Below, piece after piece: positions 15,713 through 24,224 of a stretch of 25,119 bases of DNA; position 1 is the first letter of the stretch, and each line of letters begins with the position of its first letter. The position numbers and the translations under genes were made by a program. Below the pieces are notes generated by a model. It was given only the letters and a program-made list of their open reading frames with translations. It searched no databases and was not told where the DNA came from. The stretch lies in the NCBI GenBank assembly GCA_029287875.1, contig JARFQH010000089.1, positions 1 to 25,119 of the forward strand, in the 5' to 3' direction. This DNA is from Desulfobacteraceae bacterium (lineage in GTDB: Bacteria; Desulfobacterota; Desulfobacteria; Desulfobacterales; SG8-13).

Positions 15713-16479
15713 TTCATCCAACCGCTATCGTCAGCCCGAAAGCCGAGATCGATTCTAATGTGGAGATCGGGGCGTATTCAATCATCGGAGACAAGGTGTG
15801 CGTCGGTTCCGGGACATCTGTCAGCGCTCACGTGGTGATTGAACCGTATGTGATCATCGGGCCGAATTGTCGTATCTTCCAATATGCCGCCATCGGCGCC
15901 ATTCCGCAGGATTTGAAGTTCGGAGGAGAAATCAGTTATGTGAAAATCGGGCGCGGATCGATTATCCGCGAGTTCGTCACCATTCATCGGGGGACGACCC
16001 GCGGCGGAGGGGTGACCGAAATCGGCGAAGAATGCCTGCTGATGAATTATTCCCACGTGGCCCACGACTGCAAAATCGGCCGCCGGGTGGTCATGGCCAA
16101 CAACGCGACCCTGGCCGGTCACATCACTATCGGCGATTACTGCACCATCGGGGGTCTTTCGGCGATCCATCAATTTACCAAGGTCGGCGACTATGCCTTC
16201 ATCGGTGGCAAAACGGGTGTTCCTAAGGACATTCCTCCCTACGTGATCGCATCCGGTGAACGGGCCCGGTTGCACGGTCTCAACCAGGTAGGACTCAAGC
16301 GTCACGGCTTTTCGCAAAAAACTCTCGGAGAACTCAAAAAAGCCTACCGCATCGTCTTTCGCATTGGTTTGACGCTCAATCAGGCCGTCGACCGCGTGAA
16401 GGCCGAGGTCGATCAAGTCCCGGAAGTGGTCAAATTTATCGATTTTATCAAATCCGCCGAACGGGGCATCACCCGTTGA
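15709..16479 (+). CDS. lpxA: UDP-N-acetylglucosamine O-acyltransferase LpxA
   Basis: First enzyme of lipid A synthesis: moves a 3-hydroxyacyl chain from ACP to UDP-GlcNAc in the cytoplasm. Its 256 residues are the usual length. A beta-helix of hexapeptide repeats covers about 1-185, followed by a helical C-terminal domain. The catalytic base is H119 in SHVAHDC. The residue matching E. coli Gly173, the acyl-chain ruler, is Gly167 in FIGGKTG, which suggests a long chain of about C14 rather than the C10 of Pseudomonas aeruginosa. The conserved GLNQVGLKRHGFS segment is present. It is coupled to fabZ by the ATGA overlap. A 133-bp gap follows before the oxidoreductase gene. The neighbouring sugar-nucleotide dehydrogenase raises the question of whether a 3-amino sugar is ever its substrate. 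Confidence 0.96.
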   Translation: MIHPTAIVSPKAEIDSNVEIGAYSIIGDKVCVGSGTSVSAHVVIEPYVIIGPNCRIFQYAAIGAIPQDLKFGGEISYVKIGRGSIIREFVTIHRGTTRGGGVTEIGEECLLMNYSHVAHDCKIGRRVVMANNATLAGHITIGDYCTIGGLSAIHQFTKVGDYAFIGGKTGVPKDIPPYVIASGERARLHGLNQVGLKRHGFSQKTLGELKKAYRIVFRIGLTLNQAVDRVKAEVDQVPEVVKFIDFIKSAERGITR

Positions 16480-16531
16480 GGCCAGAAGTGCCGGGCGGTT
16501 TGATCCTCCTCGCACCGCAATCTCAGCTGCT

Positions 16532-16556
16532 GGTCGAGGTACCTGACCGTCGACGG
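16532..16556. other. Adjacent palindromes in the lpxA-oxidoreductase gap
   Basis: AGGTACCT (16537-16544), flanked by GGTC (16532-16535) and GACC (16545-16548), is directly followed by the 10-bp palindrome CCGTCGACGG (16547-16556). It could be a protein-binding site or paired RNA. No gene is supported in this 133-bp gap. Confidence 0.35.
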
Positions 16557-16612
16557 CTGGTTTTGTACCTGGCGAGCATTCTCACCCGGAGCATTCAAAC
16601 AGGACCAGCCTT

Positions 16613-17593
16613 ATGAGTACAGTCAACGAAAAACTTTGCGTCGGCGTTGTCGGGGTCGGCTATCTGGGTAAATTTCATGCGGAAAAGTACGCCCGCATGG
16701 CGGATATCGAACTGGTGGGTGTGGCGGACATCGATGCGGCCGCCGCCGCCGCCGTGGCCGACCGTCTGCAGACTAAGGCGTTCAACCGGCATGCCGATCT
16801 CATCGGCAGGGTGGACGCGGTCAGCGTTGTGGTTCCCACCTCGGCCCATTATCTGATTGCCAAAGAGTTCTTGAGCAACGGCGTGGACGTGCTGATCGAA
16901 AAACCGATGACCTCCACTCTCGAGGAAGCCGATGCACTTGTTGCGGTTGCGGCCGACCGGGGGCTCATCATTCAGGTCGGGCACTTGGAGCGGTTCAATC
17001 CGGCCGTGGTGGCCTTGCGGGACATCGTCAAGCGGCCCCTTTTCATCGAATCGCATCGACTCAGCATGTTCAGAGGGCGGGCCACGGATGTGAGTGTCGT
17101 TCTCGACCTGATGATTCACGACATCGATCTCATTACCAACTTTGCCCAAGCCGAACTGATCAGCGTTCACGCTGCCGGTGTTCCGGTGGTTTCCGGAGAG
17201 GTCGATATCGCCAACGCCCGGCTCGAGTTCGACAGCGGATGTGTCGCCAATGTTACGGCCAGCCGGATTTCGATCAAGGACGAACGTAAGATCAGACTCT
17301 TCCAACGGGACTGTTACACGTCGGTCGATTTCGTCGATCATCGCATCACGGTGATCAGAAGAGAGGGCCACGATCCGAGCAGCCTGATCCCGGGCATGGA
17401 TATTCAGCAGCTCTCGTTTCCACAGGGAGACGCACTGGATGACGAACTGAAGGCTTTCGTCCAATCGGTTCGAAACCGCAAACCGCCGCAGGTCGACGGC
17501 CGTGTGGGGCGCGACGCACTGCGGATCGCCTTGGATGTGATGGCACAAATCAACAGCAAAATCGACCGCTACCTGAGCCTAAACCACTCATGA
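16613..17593 (+). CDS. Gfo/Idh/MocA-family NAD(P)-dependent oxidoreductase, possible UDP-GlcNAc 3-dehydrogenase
   Basis: Soluble 326-residue enzyme. The N-terminal Rossmann domain has G14-x-G16-x-x-G19 (GVVGVGYLGKFHAEKY) and an acidic VADID at 37-41 that should bind the cofactor ribose. The family signature Glu-Lys-Pro is at 96-98, with K97 the expected catalytic lysine; GHLERFNP is at 123-130 and H169-D170 in DLMIHDID. It sits between lpxA and lpxB and overlaps lpxB by 4 bases, so a sugar-nucleotide or lipid A role is likely. In Acidithiobacillus ferrooxidans the related GnnA, a UDP-GlcNAc 3-dehydrogenase, also lies between lpxA and lpxB but with the aminotransferase GnnB. No GnnB is here, so the reaction and product are unknown. 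AGGA precedes the ATG. Confidence 0.85.
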   Translation: MSTVNEKLCVGVVGVGYLGKFHAEKYARMADIELVGVADIDAAAAAAVADRLQTKAFNRHADLIGRVDAVSVVVPTSAHYLIAKEFLSNGVDVLIEKPMTSTLEEADALVAVAADRGLIIQVGHLERFNPAVVALRDIVKRPLFIESHRLSMFRGRATDVSVVLDLMIHDIDLITNFAQAELISVHAAGVPVVSGEVDIANARLEFDSGCVANVTASRISIKDERKIRLFQRDCYTSVDFVDHRITVIRREGHDPSSLIPGMDIQQLSFPQGDALDDELKAFVQSVRNRKPPQVDGRVGRDALRIALDVMAQINSKIDRYLSLNHS

Positions 17594-18735
17594 AGGCTCC
17601 TTCCGGACAAGCATGCGTCATGATCGTGGCCGGTGAGGCGTCCGGTGACCAGCACGGGGCCAAGCTGGTCGCAGAAATGCGGCGGTCGAACCCGGCTATT
17701 TTTTTCTGCGGGATCGGCGGCAAGGCCATGGCATCGGCCGGGGTACGCATTTTGGTCGATACTGCCGACCTGACTGTGGTCGGCATCACCGAGGTCATTG
17801 CCAAACTACCGGTTGTCTACCGCTCTCTGGCGGTGGCCAAAAAGCTGCTTCAAAGTCTCAAACCCGATCTGCTGATTCTAATCGACTTTCCGGATTTCAA
17901 TCTGCGGGTGGCGGCGGCCGCGCGGAAACTCGGCATTCCGGTCTTGTACTACATCAGTCCTCAGATTTGGGCCTGGCGGCGCGGACGGGTCAAGAAAATC
18001 GGCAAACTGGTCAGCCATATGGCCGTCATCCTGCCTTTCGAGGCCGATTTCTACTCGGCTCACGACATTCCGGTGACCTTTGTCGGCCACCCGCTGCTTG
18101 ACCGCATTACCGGAGACGAAGAAGAAGGTGACACGGCCGAGGATTCCGCGGAGCATACCCTTATCGGACTTCTGCCCGGCTCGCGCGAGGTGGAGATCAA
18201 ACGGCTGCTGCCGGTCATGCTCGACGCGGCCGAAAGGATGCACAAACAAGATCCCAGGCTGAAATTCGCCGTCTCGGTTGCGCCGACCGTCCAAAGAAAG
18301 ATGATGGAGGCGATGATCAGGGGCCGGGGCAGGGACGGTTCGATCAGCCTTTCTGAAAAACCGGTCGAGCGGCTTTTCGGAAGGTGCCGCCTGATCGTGG
18401 CGGCCTCCGGCACCGTCACCCTGCAGGCAGCCATCGCCGGCACACCGATGGTGATCATTTACAAGGTTTCTCCGATCAGCTACTGGCTGGGAAGGGCCCT
18501 GATTCGGGTCGACCATATCGGACTGATCAACTTGATTGCCGGACGACGTCTTGTTCCCGAACTGATCCAGGGTCAGGCAACCGCGGAAAGCATCAGCGAT
18601 CAGGCCTTCGACTTGCTGGCGGACGACGAGAGACTCGCGCAGTTGAAACAGGATCTGTTGACGGCCGGGCGGGTGCTGGGAGAGGCGGGCGCTTCGCGGC
18701 GGGTGGCGCAGATCGCCCTGGGTTTGATGAGTTGA
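17590..18735 (+). CDS. lpxB: Lipid A disaccharide synthase LpxB
   Basis: Membrane-associated GT-B glycosyltransferase that condenses UDP-2,3-diacylglucosamine with lipid X to form the lipid A disaccharide. Its 381 residues carry the N-terminal signature AGEASGDQHGAKL (14-26), then SPQIWAWRRGRVKKI, the nucleotide-binding start LPGSREVEIKRLLPVM, and the C-terminal ASGTVTLQAAIAGTPMV with IGLINLIAGRRLVPELIQG. All are family landmarks and none is broken. The start overlaps the stop of the oxidoreductase gene (ATGA), so the two are translated together. msbA follows after 13 bp. Its substrate lipid X comes from a hydrolase (LpxH, LpxI or LpxG) that is not encoded in this window. Confidence 0.96.
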   Translation: MKAPSGQACVMIVAGEASGDQHGAKLVAEMRRSNPAIFFCGIGGKAMASAGVRILVDTADLTVVGITEVIAKLPVVYRSLAVAKKLLQSLKPDLLILIDFPDFNLRVAAAARKLGIPVLYYISPQIWAWRRGRVKKIGKLVSHMAVILPFEADFYSAHDIPVTFVGHPLLDRITGDEEEGDTAEDSAEHTLIGLLPGSREVEIKRLLPVMLDAAERMHKQDPRLKFAVSVAPTVQRKMMEAMIRGRGRDGSISLSEKPVERLFGRCRLIVAASGTVTLQAAIAGTPMVIIYKVSPISYWLGRALIRVDHIGLINLIAGRRLVPELIQGQATAESISDQAFDLLADDERLAQLKQDLLTAGRVLGEAGASRRVAQIALGLMS

Positions 18736-18748
18736 GCCAGAAGGTGAA

Positions 18749-20509
18749 GTGAAGAAAATGTCGAGATTCCGAATCCAAAACCGTCACCGGCAGTTGTTTG
18801 CATTGGTTAAGGAGAACCGCGCGCGGCTCCTGCTGGCCATGGCCTGCATGCTCGTTGAGGCGGCCGGTACGTCGACCGCCGCCTACCTCGTCAAGCCGGT
18901 TCTGGACGACATCTTTATCAACAAGAACGCCCGCATGCTCATGTATGTCCCGCCGGCCGTCATCGGCCTTTATCTGCTGCGCAGCCTGGCAATGTTTTTC
19001 GGGGATTACTGCATGAGCTTCGTCGGTCAGGATATCATCCGCCGTCTGAGAAACCAACTCTACGACCGCATTCAAGATCTCCCGATCTCCTTCTTCGGCA
19101 AAGAAACCACCGGCGTCCTGATGTCGCGCATCATCAACGACGTCAATTTCGTCAGGGACATGGTCTCCACAACCATTACCGGGTCCTTGCGCGACTGTTT
19201 CACCATCGTGGGCCTAATTTTCGTGATTTTCTACCAAATTTGGCAATTGGCAGCCTTTGCCGTTCTCGTGCTGCCGGTAGCTTTTCTTCCGATCGTATTC
19301 TTCGGGCGCCGGGTGCGACGGACGAGCACGGGATGTCAGGAGGCGATGGCCGACCTCAGTGCTCTCATGCACGAAACCTTCGCCGGCAACAAAATCGTCA
19401 AGGCCTTCGGGATGGAATCATACGAGAAGAGGCGATTTTTTGACAAAACCCGACACTTGTTTCGACTGGAGATGAAAGAGACCAAGGCGCGGGTGATTAC
19501 CAGCCCCATCAACCTCTTCCTCGGCGGCCTGGCGGCGGCGCTGATTATCTGGTTCGGTGGCTCCCAGGTGATTGCCGGCAGCTATACCGCCGGAACATTT
19601 TTCTCCTTCTTAACGGCGGTGCTGCTGCTTTACAAGCCGGTGAAGGATTTGAGTAAATTCAACAACTCCCTTCAGCGCGGCCTTGCGGCTACTGATCGGG
19701 TGTTTGATGTTATTGAACGGGAATCAGAAATTGCAGAAGATTCCCAGCCGGTCGACCTCATTAACAGGCCCCACCGGTTGGTATTCGAACGGGTTTATTT
19801 CAAATACGAAGACGATATGGTTCTGCAAGATATCGATCTGGAAGCAGAAACCGGTCAGGTGCTGGCTCTCGTCGGTATGAGCGGCGGCGGCAAAACTTCC
19901 CTGGTCAATCTCATTCCTCGCTTCTATGATATCTCTCAGGGCGCGATCACCATTGACGGGATTGATATTCGTAAAGTTTCCCTGGCATCCCTGAGGCGGC
20001 AGATTGCCATCGTGACCCAGGAACCTATTCTTTTCAATGATACCGTCCGCAACAACATCGCCTACGGACGGCCCGAGGCATCTGAAAAGGAGATTGTCGC
20101 CGCCGCCAAGGCGGCCTTCGCCTATGATTTTATCCAGGATTTCCCTCACCAGTTCGACACCAAAATCGGTGAACTGGGCGGGCGACTGTCGGGAGGCGAA
20201 AAGCAACGGCTTTGCATTGCGCGAGCGCTTTTAAAAGATGCACCCATACTGATTCTCGACGAGGCCACGTCTTCTCTCGACACGGCAGCGGAAAAGGTCG
20301 TTCAACAGGCACTCGAAAACCTCATGCGCGGGCGGACGACGTTCGTTATCGCCCATCGCTTGTCTACCATTCTCAAGGCCGATCAAATCATTGTTTTGGT
20401 GAACGGACGAATAAGGGAAGCCGGCAGCCATCAAGAGCTTTTGGCCCTACAGGGTGAATACTATCGTCTATACCAGATGCAATTCAGCGACGAAACAGCC
20501 CATGGTTAG
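18749..20509 (+). CDS. msbA: Lipid A flippase MsbA, ABC half-transporter
   Basis: Homodimeric inner-membrane ABC exporter that flips core-lipid A to the periplasmic face. It has 586 residues. A six-helix transmembrane domain spans about 25-320, with VKPVLDDIFINKN in the first periplasmic loop region. The nucleotide-binding domain has Walker A GMSGGGKTS at 376-384, a Q-loop in IVTQEPILFNDTV, signature LSGGEKQR at 480-487, Walker B ILILDEATSSLD around D504-E505, and AHRLSTI. The annotated start is GTG 18749 with AGAAGG 5 bases upstream; ATG 18758, three codons inside, is an alternative. It lies directly after lpxB and before lptF, which supports a lipid A substrate over a generic multidrug exporter. 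The waaA gene that often follows is absent. Confidence 0.93.
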   Translation: MKKMSRFRIQNRHRQLFALVKENRARLLLAMACMLVEAAGTSTAAYLVKPVLDDIFINKNARMLMYVPPAVIGLYLLRSLAMFFGDYCMSFVGQDIIRRLRNQLYDRIQDLPISFFGKETTGVLMSRIINDVNFVRDMVSTTITGSLRDCFTIVGLIFVIFYQIWQLAAFAVLVLPVAFLPIVFFGRRVRRTSTGCQEAMADLSALMHETFAGNKIVKAFGMESYEKRRFFDKTRHLFRLEMKETKARVITSPINLFLGGLAAALIIWFGGSQVIAGSYTAGTFFSFLTAVLLLYKPVKDLSKFNNSLQRGLAATDRVFDVIERESEIAEDSQPVDLINRPHRLVFERVYFKYEDDMVLQDIDLEAETGQVLALVGMSGGGKTSLVNLIPRFYDISQGAITIDGIDIRKVSLASLRRQIAIVTQEPILFNDTVRNNIAYGRPEASEKEIVAAAKAAFAYDFIQDFPHQFDTKIGELGGRLSGGEKQRLCIARALLKDAPILILDEATSSLDTAAEKVVQQALENLMRGRTTFVIAHRLSTILKADQIIVLVNGRIREAGSHQELLALQGEYYRLYQMQFSDETAHG

Positions 20510-20643
20510 CCGCAAAACAACGCACGTCCGGATGCCCGGAGCAGCGACCGGAGTGACAATGCCGGCTCGTTCGGTCCGCGGATACCCTTATATCGAAAGT
20601 AAAAACACGTCTGCCGGCAGAATCTTGTCCCATTCTTACGACC

Positions 20644-21822
20644 ATGAAAATCAATTCGATACTTAACCGTTATATCCTCAGAGAGCTCTTCGCGCCTTTT
20701 GGTGTTATACTGATTTTTTTTACATTTGTATTTCTAATGGCGGAGATGCTCAAAATAACGAATCTGGTCGTCAATTACAGTGTCGGTCTTTTCACTATTC
20801 TACAAATCTTGGCTTTATCCACCCCGTTTTTCTTCATGTTTGTCATTCCCATGTCGGTCATGATGGCGATACTTTTGACATTCTTGAGGATGTCCAGCGA
20901 CAACGAAATCATTGCCGTTAAGACCGGCGGCATCAATCTCTACCGGTTGCTGCCGCCGGTCTTCATCTTTTGTCTCGGTGCGTATCTGCTGACCTTTTTT
21001 TTCACTGCTTACGGGGCACCGAAGTCCCAAGAGGCTATCAAGGATCTGACCTACAGAATCTTTTCCCAGAACATCGAGATCGGCCTTAAACCGCGCACAT
21101 TCAACGACAGCTTCAAAGATGTCATGCTTTACATCAACGATATCGATTTGAAAAACAAGGATCTTATCGATGTCTTCATCGAGGACAAACGGGAAAAGGA
21201 CTTGGTGACCACGGTTGTGGCGCCGCGAGGTATTCTGTTCAAAGAAAAGGATACCTTGGTTTATCATCTCAGGCTCTTCGACGGGCGGATCAATCAAGTC
21301 AGTCTCGAAAGCCGCTCCGCCAATTCGGTAACCTTTAAAACTTACGACGTTCGCCTCGACCTGGAAAAAGCCCTATCGAACTTTGAGAGGATGGCCAAGA
21401 GATGGAAAGTAATGACATTGCCGGAACTGAACCGATACCTAAAGGATGCCGGAAACCATTGGCAAAAAAAAAACATGCTGGTCAGGTTCCACAACATTAT
21501 TGCCATGCCGTTTGCCTGTTTTGCGCTGGGCATCTTGGCGGTACCCCTCGGCATCCAGTCGAAGTCTGAGCGTCCGTCGCTCGGTCTCGTGGTCGGTTTA
21601 GTCTTCTTTTTGATATATTATCTGCTGCTCTCCGCAGGGCAAATCCTGGGCGAAAGTGGCCGTGTTGCGGCGCCATTGGCCATATGGGCACCGAATGTCG
21701 TCATGGGGGCATTCGGGTTGTTTTTGCTGATCGGATCTGCGCGGGAACGGTCGTTCCGGATTGCCGCGCCGATCTATCGTCTGTGGCATATGCTGAGCCG
21801 GACGGGTGATAAAACACCCTGA
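20644..21822 (+). CDS. lptF: LPS export ABC transporter permease LptF
   Basis: Inner-membrane permease that, with LptG and the ATPase LptB, extracts LPS from the inner membrane and passes it to LptC/LptA. Its 392 residues start with the typical INSILNRYILRELFAPF amphipathic segment. Three helices follow (to about residue 120), then a periplasmic beta-jellyroll domain (about 130-265), and three C-terminal helices (about 285-375). The coupling segment RMSSDNEIIAVKTGGINLYRLL contacts LptB in the family, and SKSERPSLGLVVGL is typical of the C-terminal half. It is first of the lptF-lptG pair, separated by 114 bp that include a dispersed repeat. A 134-bp gap separates it from msbA, so it may have its own promoter, though none is obvious. 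lptA, lptB and lptC are not in the window. Confidence 0.92.
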   Translation: MKINSILNRYILRELFAPFGVILIFFTFVFLMAEMLKITNLVVNYSVGLFTILQILALSTPFFFMFVIPMSVMMAILLTFLRMSSDNEIIAVKTGGINLYRLLPPVFIFCLGAYLLTFFFTAYGAPKSQEAIKDLTYRIFSQNIEIGLKPRTFNDSFKDVMLYINDIDLKNKDLIDVFIEDKREKDLVTTVVAPRGILFKEKDTLVYHLRLFDGRINQVSLESRSANSVTFKTYDVRLDLEKALSNFERMAKRWKVMTLPELNRYLKDAGNHWQKKNMLVRFHNIIAMPFACFALGILAVPLGIQSKSERPSLGLVVGLVFFLIYYLLLSAGQILGESGRVAAPLAIWAPNVVMGAFGLFLLIGSARERSFRIAAPIYRLWHMLSRTGDKTP

Positions 21823-21884
21823 ACGGTCCGGTCGCGGCCGCCGGAAAAATTCATTGCAACCCCGACGGTCCTCAACCGACGGCG

Positions 21885-21914
21885 GGTTGTGACGTTATTT
21901 TTGAGTGAGCCCTA
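21885..21914 (+). repeat. Dispersed intergenic repeat, degraded copy 3 (before lptG)
   Basis: GGTTGTGACGTTATTTTTGA (start of the segment) followed by GTGAGCCCT aligns without gaps to copies 1 and 2 at about 18-19 of 30 positions, mainly in the T-rich centre and the final GTGA(G/A)CCCT. It starts 52 bp before lptG. A duplicated CCGACGG lies just upstream. Membership in the family is tentative. Confidence 0.3.
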
Positions 21915-21936
21915 AACAAGCCGGCACCTATTTAGC

Positions 21937-23013
21937 ATGCTAATTCTCGATCGATATTTCATTCGAGAGGTATTCAAGTTTCTCGGTATCATCCTCGTTA
22001 CCGTCATCAGCATATTCCTGGCCGTAGAATTTTTTGAAAAAATTGACGATTTCATCGAAGCGGGGGTATCAATGCAGCGGGCGGCTGTATATTTTCTGCT
22101 GCGGATCCCCTTTGTCCTGGTGCTGCTTTTTCCAATGGCCATCTTTCTGTCGTCACTGATCGCTCTGGGATTGATGAACAAGCGCAATGAACTCCTGGCC
22201 TTGCGCAGCGGCGGCGTCAGCATGATCTTTTTTCTACGATCACTTCTTTCCTTGGGATTACTCTTTTCTTTGATGCATTTCACGATATCCGAAATCCTTG
22301 TTCCGATCAGCTCCGGTAAGGCCAACCAAATGTATACCCGCGAGGTCGATAAGAAGGAAGCTCTGGCGTCAAAAGAAAAAAACATTTGGATCAAGGGCAA
22401 CCGTAGGATTTCCCACATCAAGTATTACAACCCATCGACGCAGACGATATCCGGCATTACCATCTATTACTTCGACGAGAAGTTCAGTCTCATCCGCCAA
22501 ATTGATGCCGCTTCGGCAACCTTCAAGAACGGCAAGTGGGTTTTCCGGCATATTCTCGAACAATCGTTGTCTCCGGAAACGGGTGAATACAACACCGCCT
22601 TTCATGAGCAGTGGGACGGAACTCTGGAGATTTTTCCCGAGGATGTCGAAGAAGTGTCCAAAAAGTCTGAGGAAATGAATGTGTTGGAGCTTTGGGAGTA
22701 TACCGACACAGTCGATAAGGAAGGCTACGATGCAACCCGCTACCGAGTCGATCTGCATGCGAAAATGGCACTGCCCTTCGTCAGCATTATCCTCTGCGTC
22801 TTAGCGCTGGGAATCGGAGTGAAACGGAAATATAGGGATAACCTTTTCAGCGTCATCGCCATGGGGATCGGAGTGGCCTTCCTCTACTGGATTTTGAACA
22901 GTTTCTGCTTGTCCCTCGGATACGGTGGTGTCCTTCCGCCCATTGTTGCAGCCTGGGTTGCCAATTGTGTTTTTGCGTGTGCCAGCGTGGCGGCCCTGGC
23001 GAACCCGGAATAA
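21937..23013 (+). CDS. lptG: LPS export ABC transporter permease LptG
   Basis: Partner of LptF in the LptB2FG complex. It has 358 residues. N-terminal LILDRYFIREVFKFLGIIL is followed by three membrane segments to about residue 125. The coupling sequence LMNKRNELLALRSGGVSM corresponds to that in LptF. A periplasmic jellyroll domain spans about 130-265, and three C-terminal helices span about 270-355 (ILCVLALGIGVKRKYRDNLF lies between two of them). The protein is shorter than LptF mainly in its C-terminal tail. No clear ribosome binding site precedes ATG 21937, but the N-terminus matches the family and no better start exists. lpxK follows after 40 bp. Confidence 0.92.
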   Translation: MLILDRYFIREVFKFLGIILVTVISIFLAVEFFEKIDDFIEAGVSMQRAAVYFLLRIPFVLVLLFPMAIFLSSLIALGLMNKRNELLALRSGGVSMIFFLRSLLSLGLLFSLMHFTISEILVPISSGKANQMYTREVDKKEALASKEKNIWIKGNRRISHIKYYNPSTQTISGITIYYFDEKFSLIRQIDAASATFKNGKWVFRHILEQSLSPETGEYNTAFHEQWDGTLEIFPEDVEEVSKKSEEMNVLELWEYTDTVDKEGYDATRYRVDLHAKMALPFVSIILCVLALGIGVKRKYRDNLFSVIAMGIGVAFLYWILNSFCLSLGYGGVLPPIVAAWVANCVFACASVAALANPE

Positions 23014-23053
23014 ATGACGCGGATTGTCGTGACAAAGATAAAAGGGGTCCGGC

Positions 23054-24190
23054 TTGAGACATAAAATTCAACAGGTGATGAACTCGGATGAGGCCGGAGG
23101 CAACAGTCAACTGGCTGCCGGACTCCACCTTTTATCGCGGCTTTACGGTGCAGCGATGCGCTTGAGAGCCCTTGGATACCAATCCGGATGCTTAAAGACC
23201 AATAATCTCCCCTGTAAGGTCATCTCTATCGGTAACCTTGCCGTCGGTGGCACCGGTAAAACTCCGATGACAATTCATCTGGCGGAAATGCTTGACCGCC
23301 ACGGATTCAAGCCGGTGGTCATCAGCAGGGGATACAAAGGGGAGGCCGAGAAACGTGGTGGCATTGTCAGCGATGGCCGCACTTTTTTCATGACCGTCGA
23401 GAAAACGGGAGACGAACCCTTGATGATGGCACGGCGCCTGCAAACGATCGGCGTTCCGGTGGTTGTCGGCCGTGACCGCTTCCAATCCGGAATGCTTGCG
23501 TTCAGAACGTTTCGACCCGATGTGATCCTTCTCGATGACGCCTATCAGCATCTAAGGTTGTGGCGGGACCTCGATTTGGTCCTGCTGGACGGAACCCGTC
23601 CATTCGGCAATACGCATTTGTTGCCGCGGGGGATCCTCAGAGAACCGGTAGCCGCTCTCGACCGAGGTGACATATTCGTCCTCACCCGAACCGATAAAGA
23701 CGAAACGGATGCAATTGAGCGGTTACGTCATATCGTAGGGAATCGACCGGTCTACACCGCCTCTCATCATCCCTTTCTGTCGCGATGGCTGCCGGCCGGC
23801 TCGCGTTACCGGTCACTGCCGGTCGATGAGAGGACCTCATTTGACCGACAGTCGCTTCGGGGCAGAAGGGTGTTCGGCTTTTCAGGTATAGCGGGTAACG
23901 ACGGTTTCAGAGAGACGCTCGAGTCGCTCGGATGTGTTCTGACGGGGTTCATCGGCTTTGCAGACCACCACCGGTATTCGGACGATGATGTGGCGATCCT
24001 GCTGCATGCTGCCGGTCGGACTGGTGCCGACGTGGTCTGCACGACCGAGAAGGACTACATTCGGCTTGCCCGCCGAATGCCGTGGCCGGTCGATTTGGCG
24101 GTGATCGGTATTAAAATGTCTCTGGGAAGCCATCAGACGACATTTGAGAATGATGTCATCAGCCGCCTCGGCAATGATGCAGGCACTTAA
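23054..24190 (+). CDS. lpxK: Tetraacyldisaccharide 4'-kinase LpxK
   Basis: Membrane-associated kinase that adds the 4'-phosphate to the lipid A disaccharide, making lipid IVA. It has 378 residues when read from TTG 23054, which is preceded by AAAGGGG at good spacing. GTG 23075 or ATG 23078 would remove seven or eight residues without touching conserved parts. An N-terminal amphipathic part (LLSRLYGAAMRLR) leads into P-loop SIGNLAVGGTGKTP. The expected catalytic aspartate lies in KTGDEPLMM, and a DHHRYSDDD segment carries the conserved histidine. The motif usually read DDGFQH or DDGLQH is DDAYQH here (D161-H166), a mild variant. It ends the envelope cluster; 155 bp of regulatory DNA follow. 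Confidence 0.94.
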   Translation: MRHKIQQVMNSDEAGGNSQLAAGLHLLSRLYGAAMRLRALGYQSGCLKTNNLPCKVISIGNLAVGGTGKTPMTIHLAEMLDRHGFKPVVISRGYKGEAEKRGGIVSDGRTFFMTVEKTGDEPLMMARRLQTIGVPVVVGRDRFQSGMLAFRTFRPDVILLDDAYQHLRLWRDLDLVLLDGTRPFGNTHLLPRGILREPVAALDRGDIFVLTRTDKDETDAIERLRHIVGNRPVYTASHHPFLSRWLPAGSRYRSLPVDERTSFDRQSLRGRRVFGFSGIAGNDGFRETLESLGCVLTGFIGFADHHRYSDDDVAILLHAAGRTGADVVCTTEKDYIRLARRMPWPVDLAVIGIKMSLGSHQTTFENDVISRLGNDAGT

Positions 24191-24224
24191 AATGTGCAAT
24201 CGATACCGTCCATTTTTTGTCGGC

